Below, piece by piece: positions 1-6,663 of a stretch of 64,000 bases of DNA. A model generated the notes under the pieces. The model ran no database searches. It worked only from the letters and a program-made list of their open reading frames with translations, and was not told where the DNA came from. The stretch's first letter is position 1. Each line of letters opens with the position of its first letter. The DNA comes from a virus. The stretch spans positions 1 to 64,000 of IMG/VR virus record IMGVR_UViG_3300042890_002721, one strand, 5' to 3'. The position numbers and the translations under genes were made by a program.

Positions 1-464
1 GCACATGATTTATCAATATTGAATGAACTAGCATCCTCTGCTGGTAATCTATCTGAAGCATCAACCCAAACCACCAAATCAAAAATACCTTGTTTCAAAC
101 ATTCTTCAATCTCTTCTCTATCACGCATCCCTACATAACAATCAGAACGTTCTAAGATACCTTTGGCTAATCTTGCTCTATCATCTTTATTGTAATCACA
201 AATAGCTTTATACCACTCTTCTCTATGATTTACTCGGTCCTCAAAACATTCCTCTGGTGTTGAGTATCCGTACTTATCTTTCAACAAGTCATATAAGAAT
301 ATGTTTGCTGCTGATTGAGAAGAAGATTCAAATGTATAACCGAATTCAATATTCAATAATTCAGCTAGACTATCTTTTCCATGTCTCATATGCCCGATAA
401 TGAGCAACTTAGGTTTTATTTCTATACCTAAAAATTGTTTAAATAATTTTTCTCCTAATTCCAT
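1..464 (-). CDS. dNMP kinase-like P-loop protein, 3' end outside window
   Basis: An open frame runs from an ATG at 464 leftward off the window edge, so only the N-terminal ~154 residues are visible. A Walker A P-loop (GHMRHGKDS) lies near residue 24. It is followed by a helical segment and a strand reading FDLVVWVDASDR, as in phage deoxynucleoside monophosphate kinases of the T4 gp1 kind. Such enzymes phosphorylate dNMPs for phage DNA synthesis, which fits a genome that also carries a ribonucleotide reductase. The P-loop is seen directly; the dNMP kinase assignment is inference, and another small kinase of the same fold is possible. Confidence 0.6.
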   Translation of the reverse strand, partial: MELGEKLFKQFLGIEIKPKLLIIGHMRHGKDSLAELLNIEFGYTFESSSQSAANIFLYDLLKDKYGYSTPEECFEDRVNHREEWYKAICDYNKDDRARLAKGILERSDCYVGMRDREEIEECLKQGIFDLVVWVDASDRLPAEDASSFNIDKSC

Positions 465-482
465 CTTATTACATTTTTAAAT

Positions 483-740
483 TTAATCCCACTCTTCAAA
501 AGTTTGTTCTCTATTCTCGATTACACAACGTAACCCTTTTAGTATATCACAATGATATGTAACAAATTTACCATCAATCACCATCACTGTGTTCACACCC
601 AAAGCTGTAAAGAACTTATCTTTATCAATCTCATGTTTTTCTAAGATAGTCATTATCTCACTACCCAAGAATCCTTGCATATGTTTGGTTGGGTAGTCGT
701 AAATAAACGACTCAACATTTTCACTAGTTAACTTTTCCAT
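483..740 (-). CDS. hypothetical protein, 85 aa
   Basis: Small soluble protein, acidic at its C-terminus, with no family I recognise. An upstream in-frame ATG at 770 exists, but I chose the ATG at 740 because the sequence before it contains AAGGATAAAG, a possible ribosome-binding site. The longer form would run 10 codons deeper into the upstream 57-codon gene. With the 740 start, the two genes overlap by 17 nt and are probably translationally coupled. Confidence 0.6.
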   Translation of the reverse strand: MEKLTSENVESFIYDYPTKHMQGFLGSEIMTILEKHEIDKDKFFTALGVNTVMVIDGKFVTYHCDILKGLRCVIENREQTFEEWD

Positions 741-897
741 CTTTATCCTTATTTTTGTCGTAAAATTCAATATCTACAAGAATATAAGCACCAATCATCA
801 ACATGATTGTCTCAAAACCAAGAAAATAAGCCCATATCTTAAACATAATAAAATATAAGACGTATTTTGCTATTTGACTATTTAATAATTTTTCCAT
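724..897 (-). CDS. small membrane protein, 57 aa
   Basis: A short frame from ATG 897 to TAG 724 encodes two hydrophobic stretches (roughly residues 11-28 and 30-43) and a charged tail, DKNKDKDGK. A near-perfect host-type promoter lies immediately upstream (901-931), with only 3 nt between the -7 box and the ATG, so the message may be leaderless. It overlaps the next gene by 17 nt. Function unknown; a role at the inner membrane is inferred only from hydrophobicity. Confidence 0.55.
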   Translation of the reverse strand: MEKLLNSQIAKYVLYFIMFKIWAYFLGFETIMLMIGAYILVDIEFYDKNKDKDGKVN

Positions 898-900
898 ATA

Positions 901-931
901 CAAATATACAAAAATTATTTTGATTATGCAA
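901..931 (-). promoter_or_regulatory. Bacteroidetes-type promoter before 57-aa gene
   Basis: The minus strand reads TTG (929-931), 20 bp, then TATATTTG (901-908). The -7 box ends 3 nt before the ATG at 897. Confidence 0.7.
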
Positions 932-947
932 GTTTTATAAATAAAAA

Positions 948-970
948 AAACCCACCATAATGATGAGTTT
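948..970 (-). terminator. terminator of the tRNA locus
   Basis: A 10-bp stem with G-U pairs (948-957 with 961-970) has a 3-nt loop and is followed on the minus strand by a run of T. It closes the leftward RNA transcription unit. Confidence 0.65.
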
Positions 971-980
971 TTAATGTTTC

Positions 981-1061
981 AGAATAGAATTTGGGAATTG
1001 AACCCTTTCATTTAAATTTATGCAAATTTTAATTTAACCTTGTGTTTGCTGAATCTATTCT
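981..1061 (-). other. degenerate tRNA-like element
   Basis: The ends form a perfect 8-bp stem (AGAATAGA with TCTATTCT) and a T-arm-like GGGTTCAATTCCC lies near the 3' end. The centre can fold an anticodon-like arm with loop TTGCATA (Cys GCA), but one stem pair is broken. Spacing between the T-arm and acceptor is about 3 nt too long for a normal tRNA. It is most likely a decayed tRNA gene or a tRNA-like processing signal. Confidence 0.3.
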
Positions 1062-1066
1062 TTTTA

Positions 1067-1137
1067 GTAGCGAATCTGGAGTCGAACCAGCCCTTCGGGT
1101 TATGAGCCCATTATGCAACCACTTACACCATATCACA
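1067..1137 (-). tRNA. tRNA-Met(CAT)-like gene with unpaired acceptor stem
   Basis: A D-arm with GTGG in the loop, an anticodon arm with loop CTCATAA (anticodon CAT) and a T-arm CTGG-TTCGACT-CCAG are all present. The 5' acceptor strand (TGTGATA) does not pair with the 3' strand (TTCGCTA); only about three of seven positions match. Its 5' end is 6 nt from the stop codon of the HNH endonuclease gene. I infer that the 5' end was overwritten by that insertion and the gene may be dead. A real tRNA with 5' editing is less likely. Confidence 0.45.
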
Positions 1138-1142
1138 ATATT

Positions 1143-1637
1143 TTATTTGGTTGATTCCAATGATTTTTTAATTATATATGATATAGTACCTTTTGAAGAT
1201 ATGTCATATTTAACCATTAGTTCAGTGAAACTAAAACCGTTATTTCTATCATTAATAATATCATGATGATTGTATTTCAAATTAGCTTTACTAGCAGTAT
1301 ACACCCTTTTTTCTTTAGGTATATCTAACATGTTTTCACTTTGAGTTCCAATCCCGATATTTTCATATGAGTTATCCGTTGATACCCCGTTTAAATGTCT
1401 AACTACCATATCTTCGCCAAAAATAATATCACCAAATTTTTGAAAAGCTTGAAGTTTATGAACAAAAGACCTAGTTGGGTTTAACCCCTTCTCTAATCTA
1501 ATATTAAAAGATAAGTAACCCTTTTTAGTTTTACTCAATGATATTGATTTACCGTTGTTATTTGTAACAATACCGTTTTCATCAACAACATAACCTCTTT
1601 CATTACTATTTCTAGTAATCATCTCTTGTTTAGTCAT
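1143..1637 (-). CDS. HNH homing endonuclease, 164 aa
   Basis: The middle of the protein has an HNH_3-type core: VHKLQAFQKFG followed by VRHLNGVSTDNSYENI and TQSENM, with the expected His, Asn and downstream Asn positions. The C-terminus (FSFTELMVKYDIS) looks like a helix-turn-helix of the sort that follows many phage HNH enzymes. Such proteins cut a target gene and copy their own gene into the break. It lies between an intact tRNA-Met and a damaged tRNA-Met-like gene, so the tRNA array was probably its target. Start at 1637 follows an A/T-only leader. Confidence 0.85.
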   Translation of the reverse strand: MTKQEMITRNSNERGYVVDENGIVTNNNGKSISLSKTKKGYLSFNIRLEKGLNPTRSFVHKLQAFQKFGDIIFGEDMVVRHLNGVSTDNSYENIGIGTQSENMLDIPKEKRVYTASKANLKYNHHDIINDRNNGFSFTELMVKYDISSKGTISYIIKKSLESTK

Positions 1638-1716
1638 TTTTTTTTTATTAACTTCTTAGTCACCCAACATTAGGTGTGCAATAATCACTACGTGCAAGTG
1701 AGTTAATACGATTATC

Positions 1717-1789
1717 TAGCGACAGAAGGATTCGAACCCCCGACCTCAAGGTTATGAGCCTTGCGAGCTGACCACTGCTCCATGTCGCA
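1717..1789 (-). tRNA. tRNA-Met (CAT)
   Basis: Cloverleaf read on the minus strand: acceptor TGCGACA with TGTCGCT (six pairs, T-T mismatch at 1:72), D-stem GAGC/GCTC, anticodon stem CAAGG/CCTTG with loop CTCATAA, and T-loop TTCGAAT. CCA is not encoded. The anticodon stem lacks the three G-C pairs of initiator tRNA, so elongator Met (or lysidine-modified Ile) is likelier, although the 1:72 mismatch resembles initiators. Confidence 0.85.
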
Positions 1790-1794
1790 ATATG

Positions 1795-1866
1795 TCGGTT
1801 ATAATGGATTCGAACCATTTTTCTTCGTCCTCCATGGACGATGTATTTCCCTAATACTACTAACCG
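1795..1866 (-). tRNA. tRNA-Pro (TGG), atypical anticodon loop
   Basis: Acceptor CGGTTAG with ATAACCG (C1:G72 and A73, both proline features), D-stem GTAT/ATAC, anticodon stem TCGTC/GACGA, T-stem AATGG/CCATT with loop TTCGAAT. The seven-base anticodon loop is CATGGAG, giving anticodon TGG but A instead of the near-universal T at position 33. The stem could also extend to 6 bp and shrink the loop to 5 nt. Proline is the best reading. Confidence 0.75.
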
Positions 1867-1946
1867 AGTTTGACCAGAATCAATTTTTTTTCTTTATATA
1901 GTAGAGTTTAATTGCTGTAATGATTCTTTTGTCAATATCTTATCTC

Positions 1947-2132
1947 AAGGTGTAAGTTCGTTTTTATTTTACATGACTAACGTGTACATGGTAGTAGATT
2001 TTACATGCCCTCACAACATGTTCAGTTTTATTCAACGAACAACCACACCTAAGTGACTGCTTTTTTGTGTATAGAGACTGGACTCTTCCATCTTAGAATT
2101 TGTAGTTTTTGTTCGTTTGCTGAACACACCTT
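1947..2132 (-). ncRNA. candidate structured RNA upstream of the tRNAs
   Basis: There is no ORF here. The 5' segment (plus-strand 2122-2132) pairs with the 3' segment (1947-1959): AAGGTGTGTTC with GAAC, 2-nt bulge, ACACCTT. An inner 8-bp helix joins 2109-2116 with 2035-2042 (ACGAACAA/TTGTTCGT). A strong promoter begins 50 nt upstream (2182-2212) and the tRNAs follow on the same strand. I compared it with RNase P and 6S RNA and found no convincing match, so the class is unknown. Confidence 0.4.
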
Positions 2133-2181
2133 TTTAGATAATTTTTATAATAAGTAAAGAACGTTTGTTTTAATATATATG

Positions 2182-2212
2182 CAAATATACAACAAAAACA
2201 CACCCGTGTCAA
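2182..2212 (-). promoter_or_regulatory. Bacteroidetes-type promoter of the RNA locus
   Basis: TTG (2210-2212) in the context CTTGAC, 20 bp, TATATTTG (2182-2189). It drives the candidate RNA, tRNA-Pro and tRNA-Met. Confidence 0.75.
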
Positions 2213-2235
2213 GTAATTTTTAATTTATTTTTAAT

Positions 2236-2466
2236 TTATTCTGTAACTTGTTGATTATCAACACTAATTTCTTGTACTATTTCTTCAATAATCAAGAACA
2301 CATCTTGAGTCTTATTGAATGTATGTACCACATTGATTACTTTATGGTATTGGTCATTTAGAAAAATGTATTCATTAATTCTAGGGATAATAGATAATTT
2401 TAGGTTCCTTTTTATTGGTTGCCATTTACTATCTAATATTGATATAGTATATTTAAGTTTGAACAT
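2236..2466 (-). CDS. hypothetical protein, 76 aa
   Basis: A small, mostly beta-predicted protein with alternating hydrophobic residues and an acidic C-terminus. No recognised family. The ATG is 2 nt from a TATTTATA box, a spacing shared with several structural genes here, so it may be a late gene with a very short or absent leader. Confidence 0.55.
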   Translation of the reverse strand: MFKLKYTISILDSKWQPIKRNLKLSIIPRINEYIFLNDQYHKVINVVHTFNKTQDVFLIIEEIVQEISVDNQQVTE

Positions 2467-2468
2467 AG

Positions 2469-2476
2469 TATAAATA
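2469..2476 (-). promoter_or_regulatory. TATTTATA box
   Basis: Coding-strand TATTTATA, 2 nt before the ATG at 2466. Confidence 0.4.
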
Positions 2477-2501
2477 TATTTATTATTTTGTTATAGTAAA
2501 G

Positions 2502-2509
2502 TATTTATA
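2502..2509 (+). promoter_or_regulatory. TATTTATA box
   Basis: Plus-strand TATTTATA, 35 nt before the 22-codon gene at 2545. Confidence 0.4.
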
Positions 2510-2544
2510 GATAAATAATAACATACTTTTAATTCTTAGAAAAC

Positions 2545-2613
2545 ATGGGATGCGGATGCGGAAAACCAAAAGGTACTACACCACCACCACCACCACCACC
2601 ACCAAGCAGATAA
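2545..2613 (+). CDS. tiny Cys/Pro peptide, 22 aa
   Basis: A 22-codon plus-strand frame begins MGCGCGKPKG and ends in eight consecutive prolines and Ser-Arg. It lies in a minus-strand neighbourhood, yet has its own upstream TATTTATA box and a 10-bp terminator 21 nt after its stop, so I believe it is a real gene. The N-terminal Met-Gly-Cys-x-Cys resembles the start of the 109-aa membrane protein at 59858. The two cysteines could bind metal or be lipid-modified; both ideas are speculation. Confidence 0.5.
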   Translation: MGCGCGKPKGTTPPPPPPPPSR

Positions 2614-2633
2614 GCTTGATAGTTGTAGACACT

Positions 2634-2660
2634 AAAGAGGACCCATTATAGGTCCTCTTT
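2634..2660. terminator. bidirectional terminator
   Basis: A perfect 10-bp stem (AAAGAGGACC with GGTCCTCTTT) has a 7-nt loop and T-rich flanks on both strands. It serves the plus-strand tiny gene and the minus-strand gene ending at 2666. Confidence 0.85.
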
Positions 2661-2665
2661 TATTT

Positions 2666-2980
2666 TTAGTTTTGTTCACTAGGTTCGTCTGGTGTTTCTT
2701 CAATCGTAGGTTCTTGTTTTGGTGGTATTTCTTTTGAGTTTTTGTTTTTAATCGCATGATAAGTTGTCATACCAAATAATGCAGCTATAAAACTATAATC
2801 AATTGTTAAAACCATTTCTAATTGTGTTAGATTACCTAGTGTTAACCATTTTACATGAATAATAACAACCAAAAGGACAATAATAAAAGCTACTATTTTT
2901 CTAGTACTAAAACCACCTTCTTTTATATCTAAACTTTTAATTAGATTATCTGTAATTTTATCTTTTAATTCTTGTTTCAT
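2666..2980 (-). CDS. membrane protein, holin-like, 104 aa
   Basis: The N-terminal ~28 residues are polar. They are followed by a strong membrane segment (KIVAFIIVLLVVIIHVKW), a second weaker one (YSFIAALFGMTTYHAI) and a charged Pro/Glu-rich tail, the layout of many small phage holins. An in-frame ATG at 3034 exists, but the Met at 2980 gives a normal cytoplasmic N-terminus and is preferred. It is far from the lysozyme and amidase genes, so a holin role is only inferred. Confidence 0.6.
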   Translation of the reverse strand: MKQELKDKITDNLIKSLDIKEGGFSTRKIVAFIIVLLVVIIHVKWLTLGNLTQLEMVLTIDYSFIAALFGMTTYHAIKNKNSKEIPPKQEPTIEETPDEPSEQN

Positions 2981-3157
2981 AATATATTGTTTTATAATAA
3001 ATATCCACAAAAAAATTTTATTATAAAACAACAAAACCCCAACAAAGCGACTTGTTGAGGTTTAAAATTTCTTACTCAAAGGCGATACGTGAGCAGAATC
3101 ATATAGATTATTTGTTTTTATACTATCACTAAAAACCGAAAAGCACAAAAAACGGTC

Positions 3158-3527
3158 TGGTGGAGATGGGGGGAATCGAACCCCCGTGTTGAATATTCTT
3201 CAAAAGCCTTCTACATGTTTAGGTCATGATTTGCAAAACCATCCGAAACTTTACTACCTCTTTTTACCGTGTAATTTAAGCTTCACACCAGATGGATTAC
3301 CATTATCTTGGTGGATTACCACCATCGGTAGGTTACTACCATTAGCAATTATTAGGCAACTGCAACCTCTCCTCCAATTACAGACATGCTGCATTCGTCA
3401 AGGAAATTTTCTGATACGATGAAATCGTTGTCAATTCAATTGTTTAATAGACAGATTTAAGTGCTTCCAATCTAGCACTACATGCTTACCAATTACGACT
3501 ATAATCAGTCAATACCTTGGCATCCCC
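3158..3527 (-). ncRNA. ssrA: transfer-messenger RNA (tmRNA)
   Basis: A complete one-piece tmRNA. The ends form a tRNA-like acceptor, GGGGATG with CATCTCC, with a G3-U70 pair (alanine identity), then A and an encoded CCA. The T-arm is CGGGGG-TTCGATT-CCCCC. The 5' half has the conserved TAAGCATGTAG block. The tag frame ends GTT GCA GTT GCC TAA TAA (3349-3366). A likely resume codon is GGA, giving tag (A)GGEVAVA at 3349-3375, similar in shape to host GE...ALAA tags, but the same frame stays open upstream to 3432. It rescues stalled ribosomes and tags the products for ClpP-type proteases. A host-type promoter lies at 3601-3631. Confidence 0.95.
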
Positions 3528-3557
3528 ATAAAATTAAAGAACGTGTTTTATAAATAT

Positions 3558-3582
3558 GTGGGTTCTTACTAGAAAAACCCAC
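3558..3582 (-). other. hairpin in the tmRNA leader
   Basis: A 7-bp stem (GTGGGTT/AACCCAC) with an 11-nt loop lies between the tmRNA promoter and the mature 5' end. It lacks a T-run, so it is probably part of the precursor leader and not a terminator. Confidence 0.4.
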
Positions 3583-3600
3583 TATCTATATTTCTCTCTA

Positions 3601-3631
3601 CAAAGTTACAACATTTATAAACAAAATGCAA
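3601..3631 (-). promoter_or_regulatory. Bacteroidetes-type promoter of the tmRNA
   Basis: TTG (3629-3631), 20 bp, TAACTTTG (3601-3608). Predicted start is about 65 nt before the mature tmRNA. Confidence 0.7.
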
Positions 3632-3643
3632 GTAAAATCGTAT

Positions 3644-3793
3644 TTATTTTTCAATTAATTCAAAAATAACTTTATATAACTCATTAACTGCTGTTTCATC
3701 ACCATCAATAAAGTCATATTCAACATCATAATTATTCAATAGAGTTTTAATGTCTTTGTCTTTTACTTTTTGTCCTTCTAAGGTATCAGCCAT
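3644..3793 (-). CDS. small acidic protein, 49 aa
   Basis: A 49-codon frame starts at ATG 3793, whose last base is shared with the ClpP stop (TAATG), so translation is probably coupled to ClpP. It is rich in Asp and Glu with a helical C-terminus (NELYKVIFELIEK). A ClpP adaptor or inhibitor would be an attractive role given the coupling, but nothing in the sequence shows it. Confidence 0.6.
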   Translation of the reverse strand: MADTLEGQKVKDKDIKTLLNNYDVEYDFIDGDETAVNELYKVIFELIEK

Positions 3794-4491
3794 TATTTTT
3801 TAGGTTTTTTGATAATTATATCATCGATAATACCGTAAGCTTTAGCTTCATCAGCGTTTAACCACATATCACGATTTGTATCGATTAAAACTTGTGCTGG
3901 GTCTTTATCAGTGTATTCACCCAATAATCTGAATAACTCAGTGTTGTATTTCTCACCTTCAGCGATAGAAACACGAATGTCTTGTAAGTTACCAGAAGCA
4001 CCAGTTGATACTTGGTGTAACATTACTCTACTGTGAGCAAGGCTATAACGTTTACCTTTGGTACCAGCACCTAATAAGATACTTCCCATACTTGCTGCCA
4101 TACCAGTGTTGATTGTTGCAATATCAGAAGTAATGTAGTTCATAACATCAACAATTGATAAACCACTTTTAACACTCCCACCAGGTGAATCAACATGTAG
4201 TATAATATCTTTAACCTCTAAGTTATCCAAGAACATAAGTTGTGCTTGTGCAACTGTACTCATTCTATCGTTAACTGGTCCAGCTAACCAAATGATTCTA
4301 TCCATCATAAGTCTTGAAAAGATATCCATCTGAGTAACACGCATTTCTCTTTCTTCAAGAATGTATGGTGTTAATGATGCTTGTGCTCCGTATAGTCTAT
4401 CTTGAGTTTGCTCCCAATAGTGGAATTCTAAAGATGAAATACCCATATGCTTGATAGCATAGTTTTTAAATTCGTCTGTAATGTTGTTCAT
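3793..4491 (-). CDS. clpP: ClpP-like serine protease, 232 aa
   Basis: Proteolytic subunit of a Clp-type AAA+ protease. The catalytic triad is visible: Ser134 in GMAASMG, His159 in VMLHQV and Asp208 in TNRDMW; the DSPGGSV turn at 101-107 is also conserved. Length is normal, with a ~40-residue N-terminal extension over host ClpP. It follows a metal-peptidase-like and other small genes and lies upstream of the tmRNA on the same strand. It could form mixed or separate barrels fed by host ClpX, and phage ClpP is also sometimes used for capsid maturation. No Clp ATPase gene is seen in this window. Confidence 0.93.
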   Translation of the reverse strand: MNNITDEFKNYAIKHMGISSLEFHYWEQTQDRLYGAQASLTPYILEEREMRVTQMDIFSRLMMDRIIWLAGPVNDRMSTVAQAQLMFLDNLEVKDIILHVDSPGGSVKSGLSIVDVMNYITSDIATINTGMAASMGSILLGAGTKGKRYSLAHSRVMLHQVSTGASGNLQDIRVSIAEGEKYNTELFRLLGEYTDKDPAQVLIDTNRDMWLNADEAKAYGIIDDIIIKKPKK

Positions 4492-4500
4492 GTTTTCTTT

Positions 4501-4764
4501 TTATTTTAAAACTTCACTTACTTTAGTGAACCAATCTTTATTACCTTTTTTTCTTATTTTTTGTTTAACCAAAGCATAATAATATGTTTCATCTTTATAT
4601 AAAAATGACATTATATTATTATTATTTTCAATTTCAGTTAAACCATATTTTTCAACCATTTTATTAAACTTATTTCTACCAGCGTTAAGTTTTTTCATTT
4701 TAACATATGCTGAATAATTCATTTCAACACCATTATGTTCTAGTTTAAAATCTTCACCAGACAT
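4501..4764 (-). CDS. hypothetical protein, 87 aa
   Basis: A basic, lysine-rich protein with a polyasparagine run (EIENNNN) in its middle and an aromatic C-terminal half (YKDETYYYALVKQK). No family recognised. It stands 9 nt upstream of clpP and 3 nt after the next gene, in an operon with both. Confidence 0.6.
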   Translation of the reverse strand: MSGEDFKLEHNGVEMNYSAYVKMKKLNAGRNKFNKMVEKYGLTEIENNNNIMSFLYKDETYYYALVKQKIRKKGNKDWFTKVSEVLK

Positions 4765-4767
4765 ATT

Positions 4768-5073
4768 TTAAAAAAAATTTGTTGCTATTATTATTGGTGT
4801 ACCTTCACCCATCCATGCTGACTTGATGTTGTAACCGTAATAGTCCAACGCCATTTCTACTCTAATATCGAATTCATCTCTACCATCCAAGTCTTCTGGA
4901 TAAACTTCCATTTGTTCAGTTAGGATTTCGATTATCTTGTCTTCATCATAAGCCACTACTGGACCTAAGTTAGGTCTTTCAGCTATCCCCAATATAGCAT
5001 CATCAAACCCATCCATAAATAATGCTTCTGGGTTTGATTCAACTAATATTTCTTGTGCTTCTTCCCTAGTCAT
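4768..5073 (-). CDS. conserved phage protein, 101 aa
   Basis: An acidic protein beginning with an EF-hand-like helix and a FMDGFDDAILGI motif, ending in AWMGEGTPIII. I recall this arrangement (DGFDDA.IG near the start, GA/AW.GE.TP near the end) from an uncharacterised family widespread in tailed phages. No function is established. Its stop overlaps nothing, and its ATG shares a base with the stop of the upstream gene (5073). Confidence 0.7.
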   Translation of the reverse strand: MTREEAQEILVESNPEALFMDGFDDAILGIAERPNLGPVVAYDEDKIIEILTEQMEVYPEDLDGRDEFDIRVEMALDYYGYNIKSAWMGEGTPIIIATNFF

Positions 5074-5525
5074 TATGAGAATTGTTTTTTACCAGATGTT
5101 TTAGCATTTTTAGCTTCATCTTCTGCTTGTTTTTCAACATCGTAAAGTGATTTAACTGATTCTCTAAGTGTTTCAACAGTTTCAAAACCATATTTACGTA
5201 TTACACCACTAAATGCTGTAAAATCTTCTTTTTTGATTTCAATAGCTTCTTTTTCTTCATTGTAAAAGATACCAGCTAAAGATTCTTCAGCAATAATTAT
5301 TTGTTGCTCCTCTGGTAATTGCTCAAAAATCTTCTCATTTAAAACAATGATAATATCATCACTAGTTCTAAATTTCATCAAAGCATTAGCTTTTATTACT
5401 GTACTGATTTTCTTAGCTCTATTATCCGCTAAAATCGTGATGTTGATGTTTTCTAAGTTAGCATCTCCAATTAACTTAGTATACAAGTCTTGTGTGTCGT
5501 TAAACACTTCTTCGTATTTTGCCAT
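5073..5525 (-). CDS. possible metallopeptidase-related phage protein, 150 aa
   Basis: The order of elements (beta strand IIIVLNEKIFEQLPEEQQ, then a helix AEESLAGIFYNEE, then FTAFSGVIRKYG) resembles a family of small phage proteins sometimes annotated as putative metallopeptidases, but the HExxH-type zinc motif is absent here. A role is therefore unclear. The C-terminal 30 residues are charged and probably disordered. First gene of an operon running through ClpP, with its own promoter at 5560-5590. Confidence 0.55.
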   Translation of the reverse strand: MAKYEEVFNDTQDLYTKLIGDANLENINITILADNRAKKISTVIKANALMKFRTSDDIIIVLNEKIFEQLPEEQQIIIAEESLAGIFYNEEKEAIEIKKEDFTAFSGVIRKYGFETVETLRESVKSLYDVEKQAEDEAKNAKTSGKKQFS

Positions 5526-5559
5526 AAAATTAAAATTTATTTGTTTATATTATTTTTTA

Positions 5560-5590
5560 CAAATGTACTACTATATTACATAACATTCAA
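5560..5590 (-). promoter_or_regulatory. Bacteroidetes-type promoter of the ClpP operon
   Basis: TTG (5588-5590), 20 bp, TACATTTG (5560-5567), 35 nt before the ATG at 5525. Confidence 0.75.
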
Positions 5591-5598
5591 GTTAAATG

Positions 5599-6606
5599 TT
5601 ACACATTTTCAAAATTCTCTAATTTTTCTTTTAATTCAATAACCAAAGCTTTGGTATCGTCATCTAAATTTTTAGGTATATCAACACTTAGAGTAATCAA
5701 TACATCACCACGATTATCTTTACCGAAAGCTTTAAGACCTTTATTTTGAATTCTTAATTGGGAACCAACATCACTATATTCTGGAATGTTCATTCTAATT
5801 TTACCACCATCTATGGTGTTTACATCAATTTTACCACCTAATATCAAATGTGGGTAAGATAATTTAAGTGTCATTTTTAAGTCATTACCGCTTCTAACAT
5901 AAACATCGTTAGGTATTTCATTGATTCTTATATGTAAGTCACCATTATTACCACCTCTAACACCATGTCCTTTTCCAGCCATAACAAATATCATATCTTC
6001 AACAACACCAGATGGTATTTCAACTTCAATGGTTTCTTCAGTTAGTTTAACACCTTTACCTTGACAAGAGTTACATTTTGTATCGTATGTTAATCCTATA
6101 CCATCACATGAATAACATGGAATTGCTTGTTGTACTTGACCAAATGGTGTACTAAATGTTTGTATAATAACCCCATTACCATCACAGTCAACACAATCAT
6201 GTGCACTATGACCACCATGACCATTACAATCACCACATTTGTCATTTCGTTTATATTTATAATTTTTTTTAACACCAGTATAAATCTCTTCTAGTGTTAC
6301 CCTAACAACTAAGTTCATATTTTCACCAACTTTTTCTTGTCTAGTAAAATGTGCTCTTTGTTGTCTAGCTTGTTGTACACGCCTAGCACCATCATGACCA
6401 AATCTATCATAACTAGCTTTTTTATCTTTATCCGATAAAACTTCATAAGCTTCAGAAACTTCTTTAAACTTATCTTCAGCATCTTTACTACCACCATTTT
6501 TATCTGGGTGTAATTCTTTTGCTAACTTTCTATACGCTTTCTTAAGCTCTTCTGGTGTTGATGATTTACTTACACCTAAAACCACATAATAATCCCTTTT
6601 TGCCAT
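5599..6606 (-). CDS. dnaJ: DnaJ (Hsp40) co-chaperone, 335 aa
   Basis: A type I Hsp40. The J domain (1-70) has the essential HPD at 33-35. A four-repeat zinc-binding region follows ([32 protein letters not shown]), then the C-terminal substrate-binding domain. The usual Gly/Phe-rich linker is replaced by a short Arg/Gln-rich segment ([10 protein letters not shown]), and the protein is ~40 residues shorter than bacterial DnaJ. It would direct host DnaK. Phages rarely carry a full DnaJ. It has its own promoter (6627-6657) and sits between the ClpP operon and a divergent plus-strand gene. Confidence 0.95.
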   Translation of the reverse strand: MAKRDYYVVLGVSKSSTPEELKKAYRKLAKELHPDKNGGSKDAEDKFKEVSEAYEVLSDKDKKASYDRFGHDGARRVQQARQQRAHFTRQEKVGENMNLVVRVTLEEIYTGVKKNYKYKRNDKCGDCNGHGGHSAHDCVDCDGNGVIIQTFSTPFGQVQQAIPCYSCDGIGLTYDTKCNSCQGKGVKLTEETIEVEIPSGVVEDMIFVMAGKGHGVRGGNNGDLHIRINEIPNDVYVRSGNDLKMTLKLSYPHLILGGKIDVNTIDGGKIRMNIPEYSDVGSQLRIQNKGLKAFGKDNRGDVLITLSVDIPKNLDDDTKALVIELKEKLENFENV

Positions 6607-6626
6607 ATAAGTCTTTATTTTTTATA

Positions 6627-6657
6627 CAAATATACTACATTATAACCAGAAAAACAA
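6627..6657 (-). promoter_or_regulatory. Bacteroidetes-type promoter of dnaJ
   Basis: TTG (6655-6657), 20 bp, TATATTTG (6627-6634), 20 nt before the ATG at 6606. Confidence 0.75.
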
Positions 6658-6663
6658 ATTAAA

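Noticed and set aside
1042-1266. Plus-strand ORF of 74 codons
   Set aside because: It crosses the tRNA-Met-like gene and the HNH gene in the opposite strand and shows no coding features.
1947-2132. RNase P RNA
   Set aside because: A GAAGAGTCCAGTCTC stretch looks faintly like the conserved P4 region, but the second half of P4 and the ACAGAA-type segment were not found.
3186-3422. Plus-strand ORF of 78 codons
   Set aside because: It lies wholly within the tmRNA on the opposite strand.
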